Shown here: one piece after another, positions 1 to 5,916 of the stretch
How the letters are laid out: each line of letters starts with the position of its first letter
Numbering within the stretch: the first letter of the stretch is position 1
Origin: BRH-c25 sp964447145
GTDB lineage: Bacteria > Bacillota > Clostridia > Lutisporales > Lutisporaceae
Assembly: GCA_964447145.1 (NCBI GenBank)
Contig: CAYURW010000079.1
Span: forward strand, 1 to 12,394
Length of the DNA stretch: 12,394 nucleotides
Direction: 5' to 3'
Notes under the pieces: model-generated
Told to the model about the DNA's origin: nothing
The model's database searches: none
The model's input: the letters and a program-made list of their open reading frames with translations, nothing else
Program-made: the position numbers and the translations under genes

Positions 1-119
1 TGATTGTCATATACTTCGCAATACTTCGTCAAGCTTCATCTCTCGTCGTCCTTACGTATGCCCGATACGCGCGTCCTTCTCGGACTTGCTTTCCTCGTCT
101 TGCTCGTATCTTACAATCA
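1..119. repeat. Foldback intergenic repeat with imperfect terminal inverted repeats
   Basis: The first 14 bases (TGATTGTCATATAC) match the reverse complement of bases 106-119 (TGATTGTAAGATAC) at 12 of 14 positions, giving a 119-bp unit bounded by inverted repeats. Nested inside are GATACG (64-69) pairing with CGTATC (105-110) and a small hairpin, GTCC (73-76) with GGAC (82-85). It lies downstream of the tRNA pair on the minus strand and holds no convincing ORF. The unit starts exactly at the window edge, so its left arm may continue. It could be a MITE-like repeat or a processing and termination structure. I cannot tell which without a genome copy count. Confidence 0.45.
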
Positions 120-170
120 TCTTGTTTGTTTTGTGCTTTTTCGCAATACTGCGTTAAACTTCGTCTTTCG
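14..170. repeat. Imperfect direct repeat pair (14-45 and 139-170)
   Basis: Bases 14-45 and 139-170 align over 32 positions without gaps and with about six differences. Both contain TTCGCAATACT followed by a CTTCxTCT segment. One copy lies inside the foldback unit and the other between it and the fMet tRNA. This suggests local duplication or a second, decayed copy of the same repeat family. No gene is visible in 1-197 on either strand. Confidence 0.4.
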
Positions 171-197
171 GTGCTTATGCATATCCGTTAAATGTAA

Positions 198-273
<76 letters not shown>

Positions 274-280
274 ATATTTA

Positions 281-369
281 TGGTGCCGAAGACCGGAATC
301 GAACCGGTACGGTCTTTGAGGACCGCAGGATTTTAAGTCCTGTGCGTCTGCCAGTTCCGCCACTTCGGC
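281..369 (-). tRNA. tRNA-Leu (anticodon UAA)
   Basis: This is an 89-nt class II tRNA with encoded CCA. The acceptor is GCCGAAG/CTTCGGC, the anticodon loop CTTAAAA gives TAA, and the long variable arm (CGGTC, loop, GACCG) is typical of Leu. The T arm is CCGG-TTCGATT-CCGG. It reads UUA and UUG leucine codons, which are common in A+T-rich genomes. It is the first gene of a two-tRNA unit with tRNA-fMet, served by the promoter at 514-542. Confidence 0.96.
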
Positions 370-513
370 TAAACCGTACAAAATGTTTCGCAAAAATATT
401 CGAACTTCCATGTATTGCATCCGAACATTTCCCGGCTGTTATAGAGCTGATTTGCGATCCAAATGATGCTACAAGCCTGCTCTGTATCGATACCGTCTTT
501 GACGACAAATATT

Positions 514-542
514 ATTATATCGTCTTTGCCGGTAAACGTCAA
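514..542 (-). promoter_or_regulatory. Strong SigA-type promoter for the tRNA-Leu/tRNA-fMet unit
   Basis: On the minus strand the -35 box TTGACG (537-542) is followed by exactly 17 nt and a perfect -10 box TATAAT (514-519). The predicted start near 507 leaves a leader of about 137 nt before tRNA-Leu. The -35 box is only 9 nt past the ppx stop codon, so the tRNAs need not depend on read-through. The rest of 370-513 shows no further gene. Confidence 0.8.
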
Positions 543-551
543 TACTTATTG

Positions 552-1471
552 TTACCCTTTTTTGCCCAGTACGTACTTCATTATTATTCCTTCCAGATTA
601 TCATTCTCGCTAATAATCAAGCTGTCCTTTTTCAAGGTCTTCATTACATGCATCAATATGCACAACCCGGCGGGCATCACATCTGCCCTTTCCTTCCGCA
701 GCCCTTTCACATTTCTGCGCTCCGGAAGGGACATGTTCTTTAATTTATTAAAAGTATCATCTATATAACACAGATCTATTTTCGTATTATGTACAATTTC
801 GGGATCGTATATGCTCAATTCGTGAAACATGGCCGCTATGGTAGTAGCGGTGCCTCCTATGGCAACCACCGAGTCAATTTTCNNNNNNNNNNCGAGACCA
901 TAAATAGCTCATTAAGCCTGTTTTCCATGTTTTTTACTTCTTCGCAGCTTATTGGATTGCCCTTGACAAACTGTTCCGTCATTTTTACCATTCCAGCAGG
1001 AATGCTTATGGTATAATCAGTCTTTCCCTTGCTGCCGAGTATCAGTTCTGTGCTGCCTCCTCCAATATCGATTACCAATATATTTTCATCCGGATCTTTA
1101 ACTTCGCTCAAAACACCCTTGAGGCCAAGATCCGCTTCCTCTTCCCCACTTATTACTTTTATAATTACTCCGGTCTGGCTTAGAGCATCTGCGACAAAGG
1201 CCTCTCCGTTCAATGCTTCGCGAACAGCGCTGGTTGCAATTGCATATATCTCCTGTGCCCCATGCCTGTCAGCCTTGTTTTTATAGTATTTGAGAGCCTC
1301 TATATTCTTTGCAATAGATTTTTCAGATATCATTCCTGTCTTTGAAATGTTTCTCCCAATCCTGGTTACAATAATCTCTTTATTTTTGTATGTTATATGA
1401 TTGTCTTTTACTTCGCAAAGCATGAACCTCATAGAATTTGTACCAATATCAACCGCAGCTGTAAACATCAT
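552..1471 (-). CDS. ppx: Ppx/GppA-family exopolyphosphatase/guanosine pentaphosphatase, split by an assembly gap
   Basis: An ASKHA-fold phosphatase that hydrolyses inorganic polyphosphate and/or pppGpp; the family name does not settle the substrate. The N-terminal part (from 1471, 193 residues before the gap) has the phosphate-1 motif AAVDIGTNSMRF, the stretch ATSAVREALN, an ISGEEEADLG motif and the phosphate-2 motif LVIDIGGGSTELILG. After the gap, residues KIDSVVAIGGTATT and the helical C terminus run in another frame to the TAA at 552. The two parts (about 193 and 109 residues) sum to the usual length of about 300. Ten Ns put the halves out of frame, while a gap of 3n+2 bases would restore it, so I read this as one intact gene and not a pseudogene. 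AAGGAG precedes two tandem ATGs (1471 and 1468). The gene lies downstream of yabR. Confidence 0.88.
883..892. other. Assembly gap (10 Ns)
   Basis: Ten consecutive Ns interrupt the Ppx/GppA gene just before the conserved GGTxTT segment. Ten is a conventional placeholder length, and the flanking reading frames show that the true length is probably not 10. Sequence and frame across this site should not be trusted. Confidence 0.97.
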
Positions 1472-1503
1472 TTGTATCTCCTTATTTATTCCGCAAATAT
1501 TAA

Positions 1504-1524
1504 ACTGCCAGACCTGCTGACAGT
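1504..1524 (-). promoter_or_regulatory. Hairpin or operator-like inverted repeat upstream of ppx
   Basis: The minus strand reads ACTGTCAG, a 5-nt loop CAGGT, then CTGGCAGT: an 8-bp stem with one G-U pair. It lies 33 nt upstream of the ppx start and overlaps a TATACT box (1522-1527) that lacks a recognisable -35. It is followed by TTTAATATTT, so it could be a weak terminator after yabR, an operator or a leader hairpin. The remainder of 1472-1583 shows nothing else. Confidence 0.35.
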
Positions 1525-1583
1525 ATACCTATAAAAACAATATAAATTTATAATTGCGCTAACAAAATGAAACTAAGATCCAG

Positions 1584-2009
1584 CTAGTTCCTTTGCAATC
1601 CATCGCTTTTCCTATATCCGCCGTTGCGCTTCGAGTCAGTATTTTTTTTGAGCTGCTGAAGTTTCTCATCGCTATCCTTAAGAAATTTTGAAAGCCGGTC
1701 TTCAAAGGAATTCCCCTGATTTTTTCTTGACTCCTGTTCCCAGTCTATCTCCATGGGCCTGTTGGCCTTTTTGACCGTCTGAGCCTGCTTTATTGACAGG
1801 TTAATTTTGCCATTTTTCTCGACGGACAATACTTTGACCTTGACCTTATCCTTTTCCTTGATAAACTGCCTGATATCTTTTACATAAGTGTCCGCTATCT
1901 CAGAAATGTGCACAAGGCCCATCCTGCCCTCCGGCAACTGAATAAAAGCCCCAAAATTTGTTATGCTTGATACCGTACCCTCAATTACCTTACCTTCCTC
2001 AATAGGCAT
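1584..2009 (-). CDS. yabR: S1 RNA-binding domain protein (YabR)
   Basis: A 141-residue protein with a single N-terminal S1 (OB-fold) domain over about residues 5-75. The canonical S1 core is visible: GKVIEGTVSSITNFGAFIQL, then GLVHISEIADTYVKDI and VKVKVLSVEKNGKINLSIKQ. The C-terminal half (about 80-141) is hydrophilic and charged, with no second domain. It matches YabR of the Bacillus divIC-yabR neighbourhood in size and position. S1 domains bind single-stranded RNA; the exact target of YabR is not established from sequence. The start is fixed by GGGAGGAG 10 nt upstream. It has its own promoter (2055-2083), so it can be expressed independently of the sporulation genes upstream. Confidence 0.9.
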   Translation of the reverse strand: MPIEEGKVIEGTVSSITNFGAFIQLPEGRMGLVHISEIADTYVKDIRQFIKEKDKVKVKVLSVEKNGKINLSIKQAQTVKKANRPMEIDWEQESRKNQGNSFEDRLSKFLKDSDEKLQQLKKNTDSKRNGGYRKSDGLQRN

Positions 2010-2054
2010 ATGAAAAATGCTCCTCCCTTAATCAACAATAGGACATCTATGGAT

Positions 2055-2083
2055 ATAATATATTAAAACCCTTCTGCTGTCAA
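2055..2083 (-). promoter_or_regulatory. SigA-type promoter for yabR
   Basis: A perfect -35 TTGACA (2078-2083), a 17-nt spacer and -10 TATTAT (2055-2060) lie between the divIC stop and yabR. The predicted start is near 2048, giving a leader of roughly 40 nt. It is one of the two best vegetative promoters in the window. Confidence 0.78.
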
Positions 2084-2091
2084 TATTGCAC

Positions 2092-2397
2092 CTAATCTCC
2101 TCCGTTTTGTGAACTATTGTCTGCAGAGGATTGATCAATATAGACCTTTTCTCCGGGTTTGACCAAACCCAGCTGCTCCCTGGCCATTTTTTCAATATAC
2201 TCAATGGATGCCGCATTGTTGATCATTTCTGTCAGCTTGTCATTATCTTTCTTTACAGCCTCAATTTTTAAAATTGCAGCTTGTTCAGCCTCTCTTAGGG
2301 ATGATATTGAAAACTGCTGATTCACGAGGGTAATAACGGCATAAACTAAAAAAACCGTTATCAACATACCTTTTATATTTGGTTTTCGCTTTTTCAT
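2092..2397 (-). CDS. divIC: Septum formation initiator (DivIC/FtsB family)
   Basis: A 101-residue bitopic membrane protein of the divisome; DivIC works with FtsL and DivIB at the septum. A short basic N terminus (MKKRKPNIKG) precedes one membrane segment (about residues 10-27). A coiled coil rich in E, K and L (about 33-62) follows, then the family motif around YIEKMAREQLGLVKPGE, and a polar tail. An upstream in-frame ATG at 2436 would add 13 residues, but the GAGGGG site lies just before the ATG at 2397, so I chose that start. It follows yabQ as in Bacillus. No good vegetative promoter was found, although an essential division gene should need one; a TATACTATATAG stretch near 2415-2430 lacks a -35. 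Confidence 0.9.
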   Translation of the reverse strand: MKKRKPNIKGMLITVFLVYAVITLVNQQFSISSLREAEQAAILKIEAVKKDNDKLTEMINNAASIEYIEKMAREQLGLVKPGEKVYIDQSSADNSSQNGGD

Positions 2398-2513
2398 ATA
2401 AATCCCCTCAATGCTCACTATATAGTATACCGTCATGGGTTTTCCGGCGCTTTCCCTGTAATATTCGACGGAGAATAAAAAAATCCTTTTATAGCCCCCA
2501 TCAAAACATTAAT

Positions 2514-3002
2514 TTATCCCTTACTCTTTTTAAAATATCCTATTACTTGTTTCGGCAATCCTGCTGCTTTTCTTAACCTCCTGTTCCCGTATTTCATTGC
2601 ATGAGCTGCACAATGACAGCATTGACAAATATAGGAGTACAAGAACTTCGCCGGAAAAGCAAAAAAAGAGCCGGCTTTTCTGATAAAACTCACTATGCTC
2701 TTGTATGAATGGCGGATCAGTGCCGATACAATTTTCCCCAGCAGCATTTCATATAAATAAAATCCGACCAGAAAGCCAATAAATACATAGGCTCTTATGT
2801 CTCCATAATTGCTTGAAAATATCGCCCATAACATAACAAAGAATACCGATAAAAGAAACAACACATCCCATAAGGAGGCAACCAGCCTTTCACCCCTTTT
2901 TCTTCTGTTGAATGCCCTGTATATGTCATATAAAATACCTGCAAGTATTCCCCCGTATACTAAATACAGAAATACATAGCTTTGAAATTGAACAGTTTCC
3001 AA
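2514..3002 (-). CDS. yabQ: Spore cortex biosynthesis protein YabQ
   Basis: A 162-residue integral membrane protein of the YabQ family, required for spore cortex formation in Bacillus subtilis and made in the mother cell. Hydrophobic segments lie at about residues 7-25, 43-63 and 70-90. The conserved GGILAGILYDIYRAF motif and a basic loop (RRKRG) follow the first of them. The tail is basic. Residues 126-134 contain an unusual cluster, CQCCHCAAH (four Cys, two His). The start codon is TTG (3000-3002), six nt after a run of seven Gs. It follows yabP in the expected order, 121 nt downstream of the yabP stop; that gap shows no clear terminator or promoter. Confidence 0.92.
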   Translation of the reverse strand: METVQFQSYVFLYLVYGGILAGILYDIYRAFNRRKRGERLVASLWDVLFLLSVFFVMLWAIFSSNYGDIRAYVFIGFLVGFYLYEMLLGKIVSALIRHSYKSIVSFIRKAGSFFAFPAKFLYSYICQCCHCAAHAMKYGNRRLRKAAGLPKQVIGYFKKSKG

Positions 3003-3005
3003 TGC

Positions 3006-3015
3006 AATCCCCCCC
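3006..3015 (-). promoter_or_regulatory. Unusual G7 ribosome binding site of yabQ
   Basis: The only purine-rich stretch ahead of the yabQ TTG codon is seven consecutive Gs (3009-3015), which can pair with CCUCC of 16S rRNA only through a G-U pair. Spacing to TTG is 6 nt. An in-frame ATT at 3006-3008 is the nearest alternative start. A homopolymer here is prone to slippage and to sequencing error. Confidence 0.5.
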
Positions 3016-3123
3016 GGCAGCTATTCTACGCCGCTCCAGATATAAATGGCACAGTTAACTACATTGCCATGCTGTAATCAACCATGCCTTTTTACAATTG
3101 CGACAAGTAAAATTATGTTATGC

Positions 3124-3411
3124 TTATTTAAAAATATTGCCAAATAAGCTTCCTGTTCTTTTAACGTCAATTTTGTCATTATATATGCAGGAAAATATAT
3201 AACCTTCCACAAGCAAATTGCCATCTTCAACGTTCAATTTATTGATATGCAAATTCTTTCCCCTCACGTTTAGGCCTCCTGCCTCAGTATCCAGTGCGGC
3301 TTCATTGTCATTAAAGCTTACTACGTCTCTGACACCGGTGATTATTAGTCTTTCCCGCCCTTCTATAGTAATGCTGTGAGGTTTTGCTTTCACTGTTCTT
3401 TTTTCTTCCAT
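3124..3411 (-). CDS. yabP: Sporulation protein YabP
   Basis: A 95-residue soluble beta-rich protein of the YabP/YqfC family, involved in spore cortex or coat formation in Bacillus under SigE control. Visible family features are HSITIEGRERLIITGVRDVV, the stretch FNDNEAALDTEAGGLNVRG and the segment LHINKLNVEDGNLLVEGYI. The ORF is open from an ATG at 3453, but no Shine-Dalgarno site precedes that codon. GGGGGT lies 7 nt before the ATG at 3411, which restores the usual length, so I chose 3411. It is isolated from rqcP by a terminator and preceded by a SigE-like promoter (3466-3494). yabQ lies downstream, and the two probably form a mother-cell operon. Confidence 0.92.
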   Translation of the reverse strand: MEEKRTVKAKPHSITIEGRERLIITGVRDVVSFNDNEAALDTEAGGLNVRGKNLHINKLNVEDGNLLVEGYIFSCIYNDKIDVKRTGSLFGNIFK

Positions 3412-3465
3412 ACAGAAACCCCCAATCATTTCAGGCATATCCACGGTATGCATTTTTTCTATAAT

Positions 3466-3494
3466 ATCTATATGCAGAGGGCTCGTAAATATGA
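3466..3494 (-). promoter_or_regulatory. Putative SigE promoter for yabP
   Basis: The minus strand shows TCATATT (3488-3494), a 13-nt spacer and CATATAGAT (3466-3474), resembling the SigE pattern of an ATATT-type -35 and CATAnAnT-type -10. The predicted start lies about 48 nt before the yabP ATG. The -35 abuts the terminator of the preceding gene, as expected for a new transcription unit. Bacillus yabP is SigE-dependent. Confidence 0.5.
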
Positions 3495-3496
3495 AT

Positions 3497-3520
3497 AAAA
3501 AGCGGTATATCCCGCTTTTT
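3497..3520. terminator. Intrinsic terminator between rqcP and yabP
   Basis: AAAAAGCGG and CCGCTTTTT form a 9-bp stem with a 6-nt loop, with U tracts usable in both directions. It lies about 20 nt past the rqcP stop codon. Confidence 0.85.
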
Positions 3521-3539
3521 GATATGCAACCCTACAGCC

Positions 3540-3782
3540 CTAATCCAGAATGATGAACATTTCCTTTGAAGAGGCTTTTGTCACATTCTCCGATATGTCT
3601 GTTATTTCTGCCTTTACAACCCTTTCTCCAAACACAATTTCTATCTTGTCCCCGACCTTTACTTCACTGCCGGGCTTTGCAGGTTTACCGTTAAGATATA
3701 CCTTGCTGCCTACACAGGCATCTTTGGCTGCTGTTCTCCTTTTAATAAGCCTGGAGGTTTTCAGATACTTGTCCAGTCTCAA
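3540..3782 (-). CDS. rqcP: S4-domain ribosome quality control factor RqcP (YabO)
   Basis: An 80-residue S4 RNA-binding protein, homologous to RqcP/YabO (Hsp15 relatives). In Bacillus it stabilises peptidyl-tRNA on stalled 50S subunits while RqcH adds C-terminal alanine tails. The S4 core is plain: RLDKYLKTSRLIKRRTAAK at the N terminus, then GSKVYLNGKPAKPGSEVKVG, then DKIEIVFG. The ORF is open up to an ATG at 3845, but family members begin at the RLDK motif. I therefore place the start at the TTG at 3780-3782, preceded by AAGGATGTGATC, which differs in one base from the ideal AAGGAGGTGATC. Terminators lie on both sides, so it is probably monocistronic. Confidence 0.88.
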   Translation of the reverse strand: MRLDKYLKTSRLIKRRTAAKDACVGSKVYLNGKPAKPGSEVKVGDKIEIVFGERVVKAEITDISENVTKASSKEMFIILD

Positions 3783-3785
3783 TTT

Positions 3786-3797
3786 GATCACATCCTT
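3786..3797 (-). promoter_or_regulatory. Start-deciding Shine-Dalgarno site of rqcP
   Basis: AAGGATGTGATC matches 11 of 12 bases of the complement of the 16S rRNA 3' end. It lies 8 nt (counted from AAGGATG) before a TTG codon that opens the conserved RLDK sequence. This rejects the longer ATG start at 3845. Confidence 0.7.
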
Positions 3798-3830
3798 CAA
3801 TGCAATTTGGAATTTATGCTTCAATATGAA

Positions 3831-3836
3831 ATTATA
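3831..3836 (-). promoter_or_regulatory. Probable -10 box for rqcP
   Basis: A perfect TATAAT lies between the hup terminator and rqcP, about 49 nt before the TTG start. The matching -35 position falls in the terminator's 3' arm and is poor (CTGATT at 18-nt spacing or TGATTT at 17), so the call rests mostly on the -10 and the position. Confidence 0.45.
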
Positions 3837-3850
3837 CAGTTCCATACGAT

Positions 3851-3879
3851 GAAAAATCAGGCCCTTGGCCTGATTTTTC
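3851..3879. terminator. Strong intrinsic terminator after hup
   Basis: GAAAAATCAGGCC and GGCCTGATTTTTC form a perfect 13-bp stem with a CTT loop, carrying A and T tracts usable in both directions. It begins about 15 nt past the hup stop codon and should end the spoVB-mazG-hup transcript. Confidence 0.92.
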
Positions 3880-3893
3880 GGTGTATGTACTTA

Positions 3894-4169
3894 TTACTTA
3901 TTTACTAGATCCTTAAGGTCTTTGCCAGCTTTAAAAACAGGAGCCTTTGATGCTGGTATCTTGATCTCTTCTCTAGTTCTTGGGTTTCTGCCTACTCTTG
4001 CTTTTCTTGCTTTAACTTCAAAAGTTCCAAATCCGACCAACTGAACCTTGTCGCCTTTTGCGAGAGCTTCTTCAACACTTTCAATCAGTGCTTTAAGAGC
4101 TTTTTCGGAATCTTTTTTTGTCATCGCACTTTTTTCAGCCATTTTGCCTATAAGTTCTGATTTGTTCAT
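3894..4169 (-). CDS. hup: HU family DNA-binding protein
   Basis: A 91-residue histone-like protein of standard HU length. It opens with MNKSELIGKMAEKSAMTKKD and carries the family signature GFGTFEVKARKARVGRNPRT in the middle. The loop that follows holds the conserved RNPRT and IPAS segments, including the intercalating proline of the DNA-binding arm. HU dimers bend and compact DNA in the nucleoid and, in spore formers, also act in the spore chromosome. The start is supported by GGAGGG 6 nt upstream. The gap to mazG is 107 nt and has no terminator; a TAGAAT box upstream lacks a good -35, so hup may be read partly from the spoVB-mazG transcript. A strong terminator follows. HU is not in this cluster in Bacillus, so the placement is a Clostridia-type variation. 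Confidence 0.96.
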   Translation of the reverse strand: MNKSELIGKMAEKSAMTKKDSEKALKALIESVEEALAKGDKVQLVGFGTFEVKARKARVGRNPRTREEIKIPASKAPVFKAGKDLKDLVNK

Positions 4170-4276
4170 TATTTTCCCTCCATTATTTATTTTGTAGGAA
4201 ATATTTACTGTTTATGGTTATTCTATCTCTTTCGTGAAAATCCTTCTTTTTTTTTGTTATTTCGCATTATTTTTGC

Positions 4277-5734
4277 TTAAACTCTTTGTTTTGCCTCATT
4301 CCAGAGCTTATCCATTTCCTGCAAGCTCATTTTATCAAGTTTCATTCCTAATTGCAATGCTGTTTCCTCAATATATTTAAATCTTCTTATGAATTTTTCT
4401 ATTGTAGCCTTAAGAGCCAACTCGGGTTGAATTTTTAAGAACCTTGAAACATTAACAACAGAGAACAGCAAATCTCCGATTTCTCCTTCTATTATGGCAC
4501 TTTCGCCGGTTTTATATACTTCTCTCACCTCTTTGATCTCCTCGTAAACCTTTGAAAATGCGCCCTCTGCATTATCCCAGTCAAAACCAGCCAGAGCCGC
4601 CTTCTGCTGCACCTTATATGCCCTCATAAGGGAAGGCAGGACCTCCGGTATGTCCACTAAAGTCTGAGTATATGTGTCGATACCCTTTTGTTTTCTTTTT
4701 GATGCCTCCCAGCTTTTTAGAGCCCCGCTTTCGCTGGTCGCCTTAATACTCCCAAACACATGGGGATGTCTGATTATCAATTTGTTCACAATATTGGTGA
4801 TCACATCATTAATATCAAATTCACCGTTTTCTTTTGCTATTTGTGAATGAAATACAACCTGCAGCATCAAATCCCCAAGCTCCTCGGTAATGAGTCCGAT
4901 ATCATCTTTGTCAATGGCATCCAGAACCTCGAAGGTCTCTTCAAGAAGGTATGGCCTTAATGAATTCCTTGTTTGCTCTTTATCCCAGGGGCACCCGTTC
5001 TCCTTTCTCAGATCCTCCATGATTGCCGTCAAGTCGTCAAAGCTCTTATGCCTTGCCCCTTTAGATGCCGGAGGCAAGTAAATACTCGTAAGATGATCCA
5101 CCCATTCCACCCTGTCCAGTTCATAGAGGGGTATCCTTTCTATGCGCTCCAGTTCTTCCACGCCGGCCGCCCTTATGACGCAGATTTCATAATCATCACA
5201 GTATTGATCCATAAGCGCAAGCTTTACTTCAGAAGCCGCAAGTCTGTTATACACCTGGATTATTATATTCCCGCATTTAATGTCCGGTTTTTGTTCCTTA
5301 ATGCTTAAGCCATCAATAATTTTCAGGCCGTATATAGGATCTATTCTTAGGGCGCTTATTACAGCATCGATAAAGCTCAATGCAGGAGTTATTGTGACCT
5401 GGATATTCCCTTTTGCTTCGGCTGCAATTAACTCAACGCTTTTTTCCGCAATAAGGGGATGTCCCGGCACGGCATATACCACCTGTCCTTTCTCGATGCA
5501 AAGCTCCAGCACGCGCCGGCATATTCTCTTATATGCTTCATCAAAGGATTCACAGCTGTCATAAATGTCATCACAGCTTATATAGCTGATGCCCAATTTC
5601 TTTATGTAATCGACTGCAGGGTGCCTTTCGGTCCTCAGTATCAGAGTTTTGCTGCTTTTTATCATTTCAAGGGCCTCCAGGCTGAGCTGTTTATAGCTGC
5701 CCGGTCCAAGCCCTGTGATGATTATTTCCGGCAT
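4277..5734 (-). CDS. mazG: Tetrapyrrole methylase-like/MazG fusion nucleotide pyrophosphohydrolase (YabN)
   Basis: A 485-residue two-module protein. Residues 1-220 form a SAM-dependent tetrapyrrole methylase-like domain, with the glycine-rich start IIITGLGPGSY and the VVYAVPGHPLIAEKS segment. The natural substrate of this module in YabN is unknown. Residues 230-485 hold two MazG-type repeats that hydrolyse NTPs to NMP and pyrophosphate, removing non-canonical nucleotides. In the first repeat the metal ligands are visible in CPWDKEQT (248-255), LLEETFEVLD (263-272) and EELGDLM (284-290). The second has EEIKEV (398-403) and EIGDLLF (418-424). The start follows GGGAGAG by 7 nt. It lies after spoVB, separated by repeat copy R1. 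Confidence 0.94.
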   Translation of the reverse strand: MPEIIITGLGPGSYKQLSLEALEMIKSSKTLILRTERHPAVDYIKKLGISYISCDDIYDSCESFDEAYKRICRRVLELCIEKGQVVYAVPGHPLIAEKSVELIAAEAKGNIQVTITPALSFIDAVISALRIDPIYGLKIIDGLSIKEQKPDIKCGNIIIQVYNRLAASEVKLALMDQYCDDYEICVIRAAGVEELERIERIPLYELDRVEWVDHLTSIYLPPASKGARHKSFDDLTAIMEDLRKENGCPWDKEQTRNSLRPYLLEETFEVLDAIDKDDIGLITEELGDLMLQVVFHSQIAKENGEFDINDVITNIVNKLIIRHPHVFGSIKATSESGALKSWEASKRKQKGIDTYTQTLVDIPEVLPSLMRAYKVQQKAALAGFDWDNAEGAFSKVYEEIKEVREVYKTGESAIIEGEIGDLLFSVVNVSRFLKIQPELALKATIEKFIRRFKYIEETALQLGMKLDKMSLQEMDKLWNEAKQRV

Positions 5735-5792
5735 ATCGTTTCTCTCCCTTTTTATCTTTTGTGCGTGTTTTTATAAAGTTACAACAGCTATG

Positions 5793-5915
5793 CATTTTAG
5801 GATATACATCAGCTAACATATTTCTGATATCCTAAATGTTTTCATTGATTCATAGAATACGCCGAAGGTTGTACGCATTTGTTTCAATTAGCTGTTTACC
5901 GGCATATTCTATATA
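5793..5915. repeat. Structured intergenic repeat, copy R1 (long form)
   Basis: Two blocks match copy R2 at 7531-7615: 5793-5816 (23 of 24 bases identical) and 5853-5915 (about 88% identical with short gaps). Between them R1 has an extra 36-nt segment that closes a hairpin: TTTAGGAT (5796-5803) with ATCCTAAA (5829-5836), continued by ATCAG (5808-5812) with CTGAT (5824-5828). The second block is a hairpin of its own, TAGAATAcGCCG (5853-5864) with CGGCaTATTCTA (5900-5911). R1 begins one base from the spoVB stop codon and ends 58 bases before mazG. I see no ORF in it. Confidence 0.7.
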
Positions 5916-5916
5916 C

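Noticed and set aside
857..1471. Ppx/GppA as a truncated 204-residue protein ending in a novel tail
   Set aside because: The last residues come from reading through Ns into the wrong frame; the true continuation lies in another frame after the gap.
2398..2513. A SigE or SigA promoter for divIC
   Set aside because: GAATATT and TATACT-like boxes occur but never with a partner element at proper spacing.
3783..3845. A 21-residue N-terminal extension of RqcP
   Set aside because: Family members begin at the RLDK motif, and a near-perfect Shine-Dalgarno site lies inside the supposed extension.
4170..4276. A dedicated hup promoter
   Set aside because: A TAGAAT box is present, but no acceptable -35 lies at 16-18 nt, so I did not list it.
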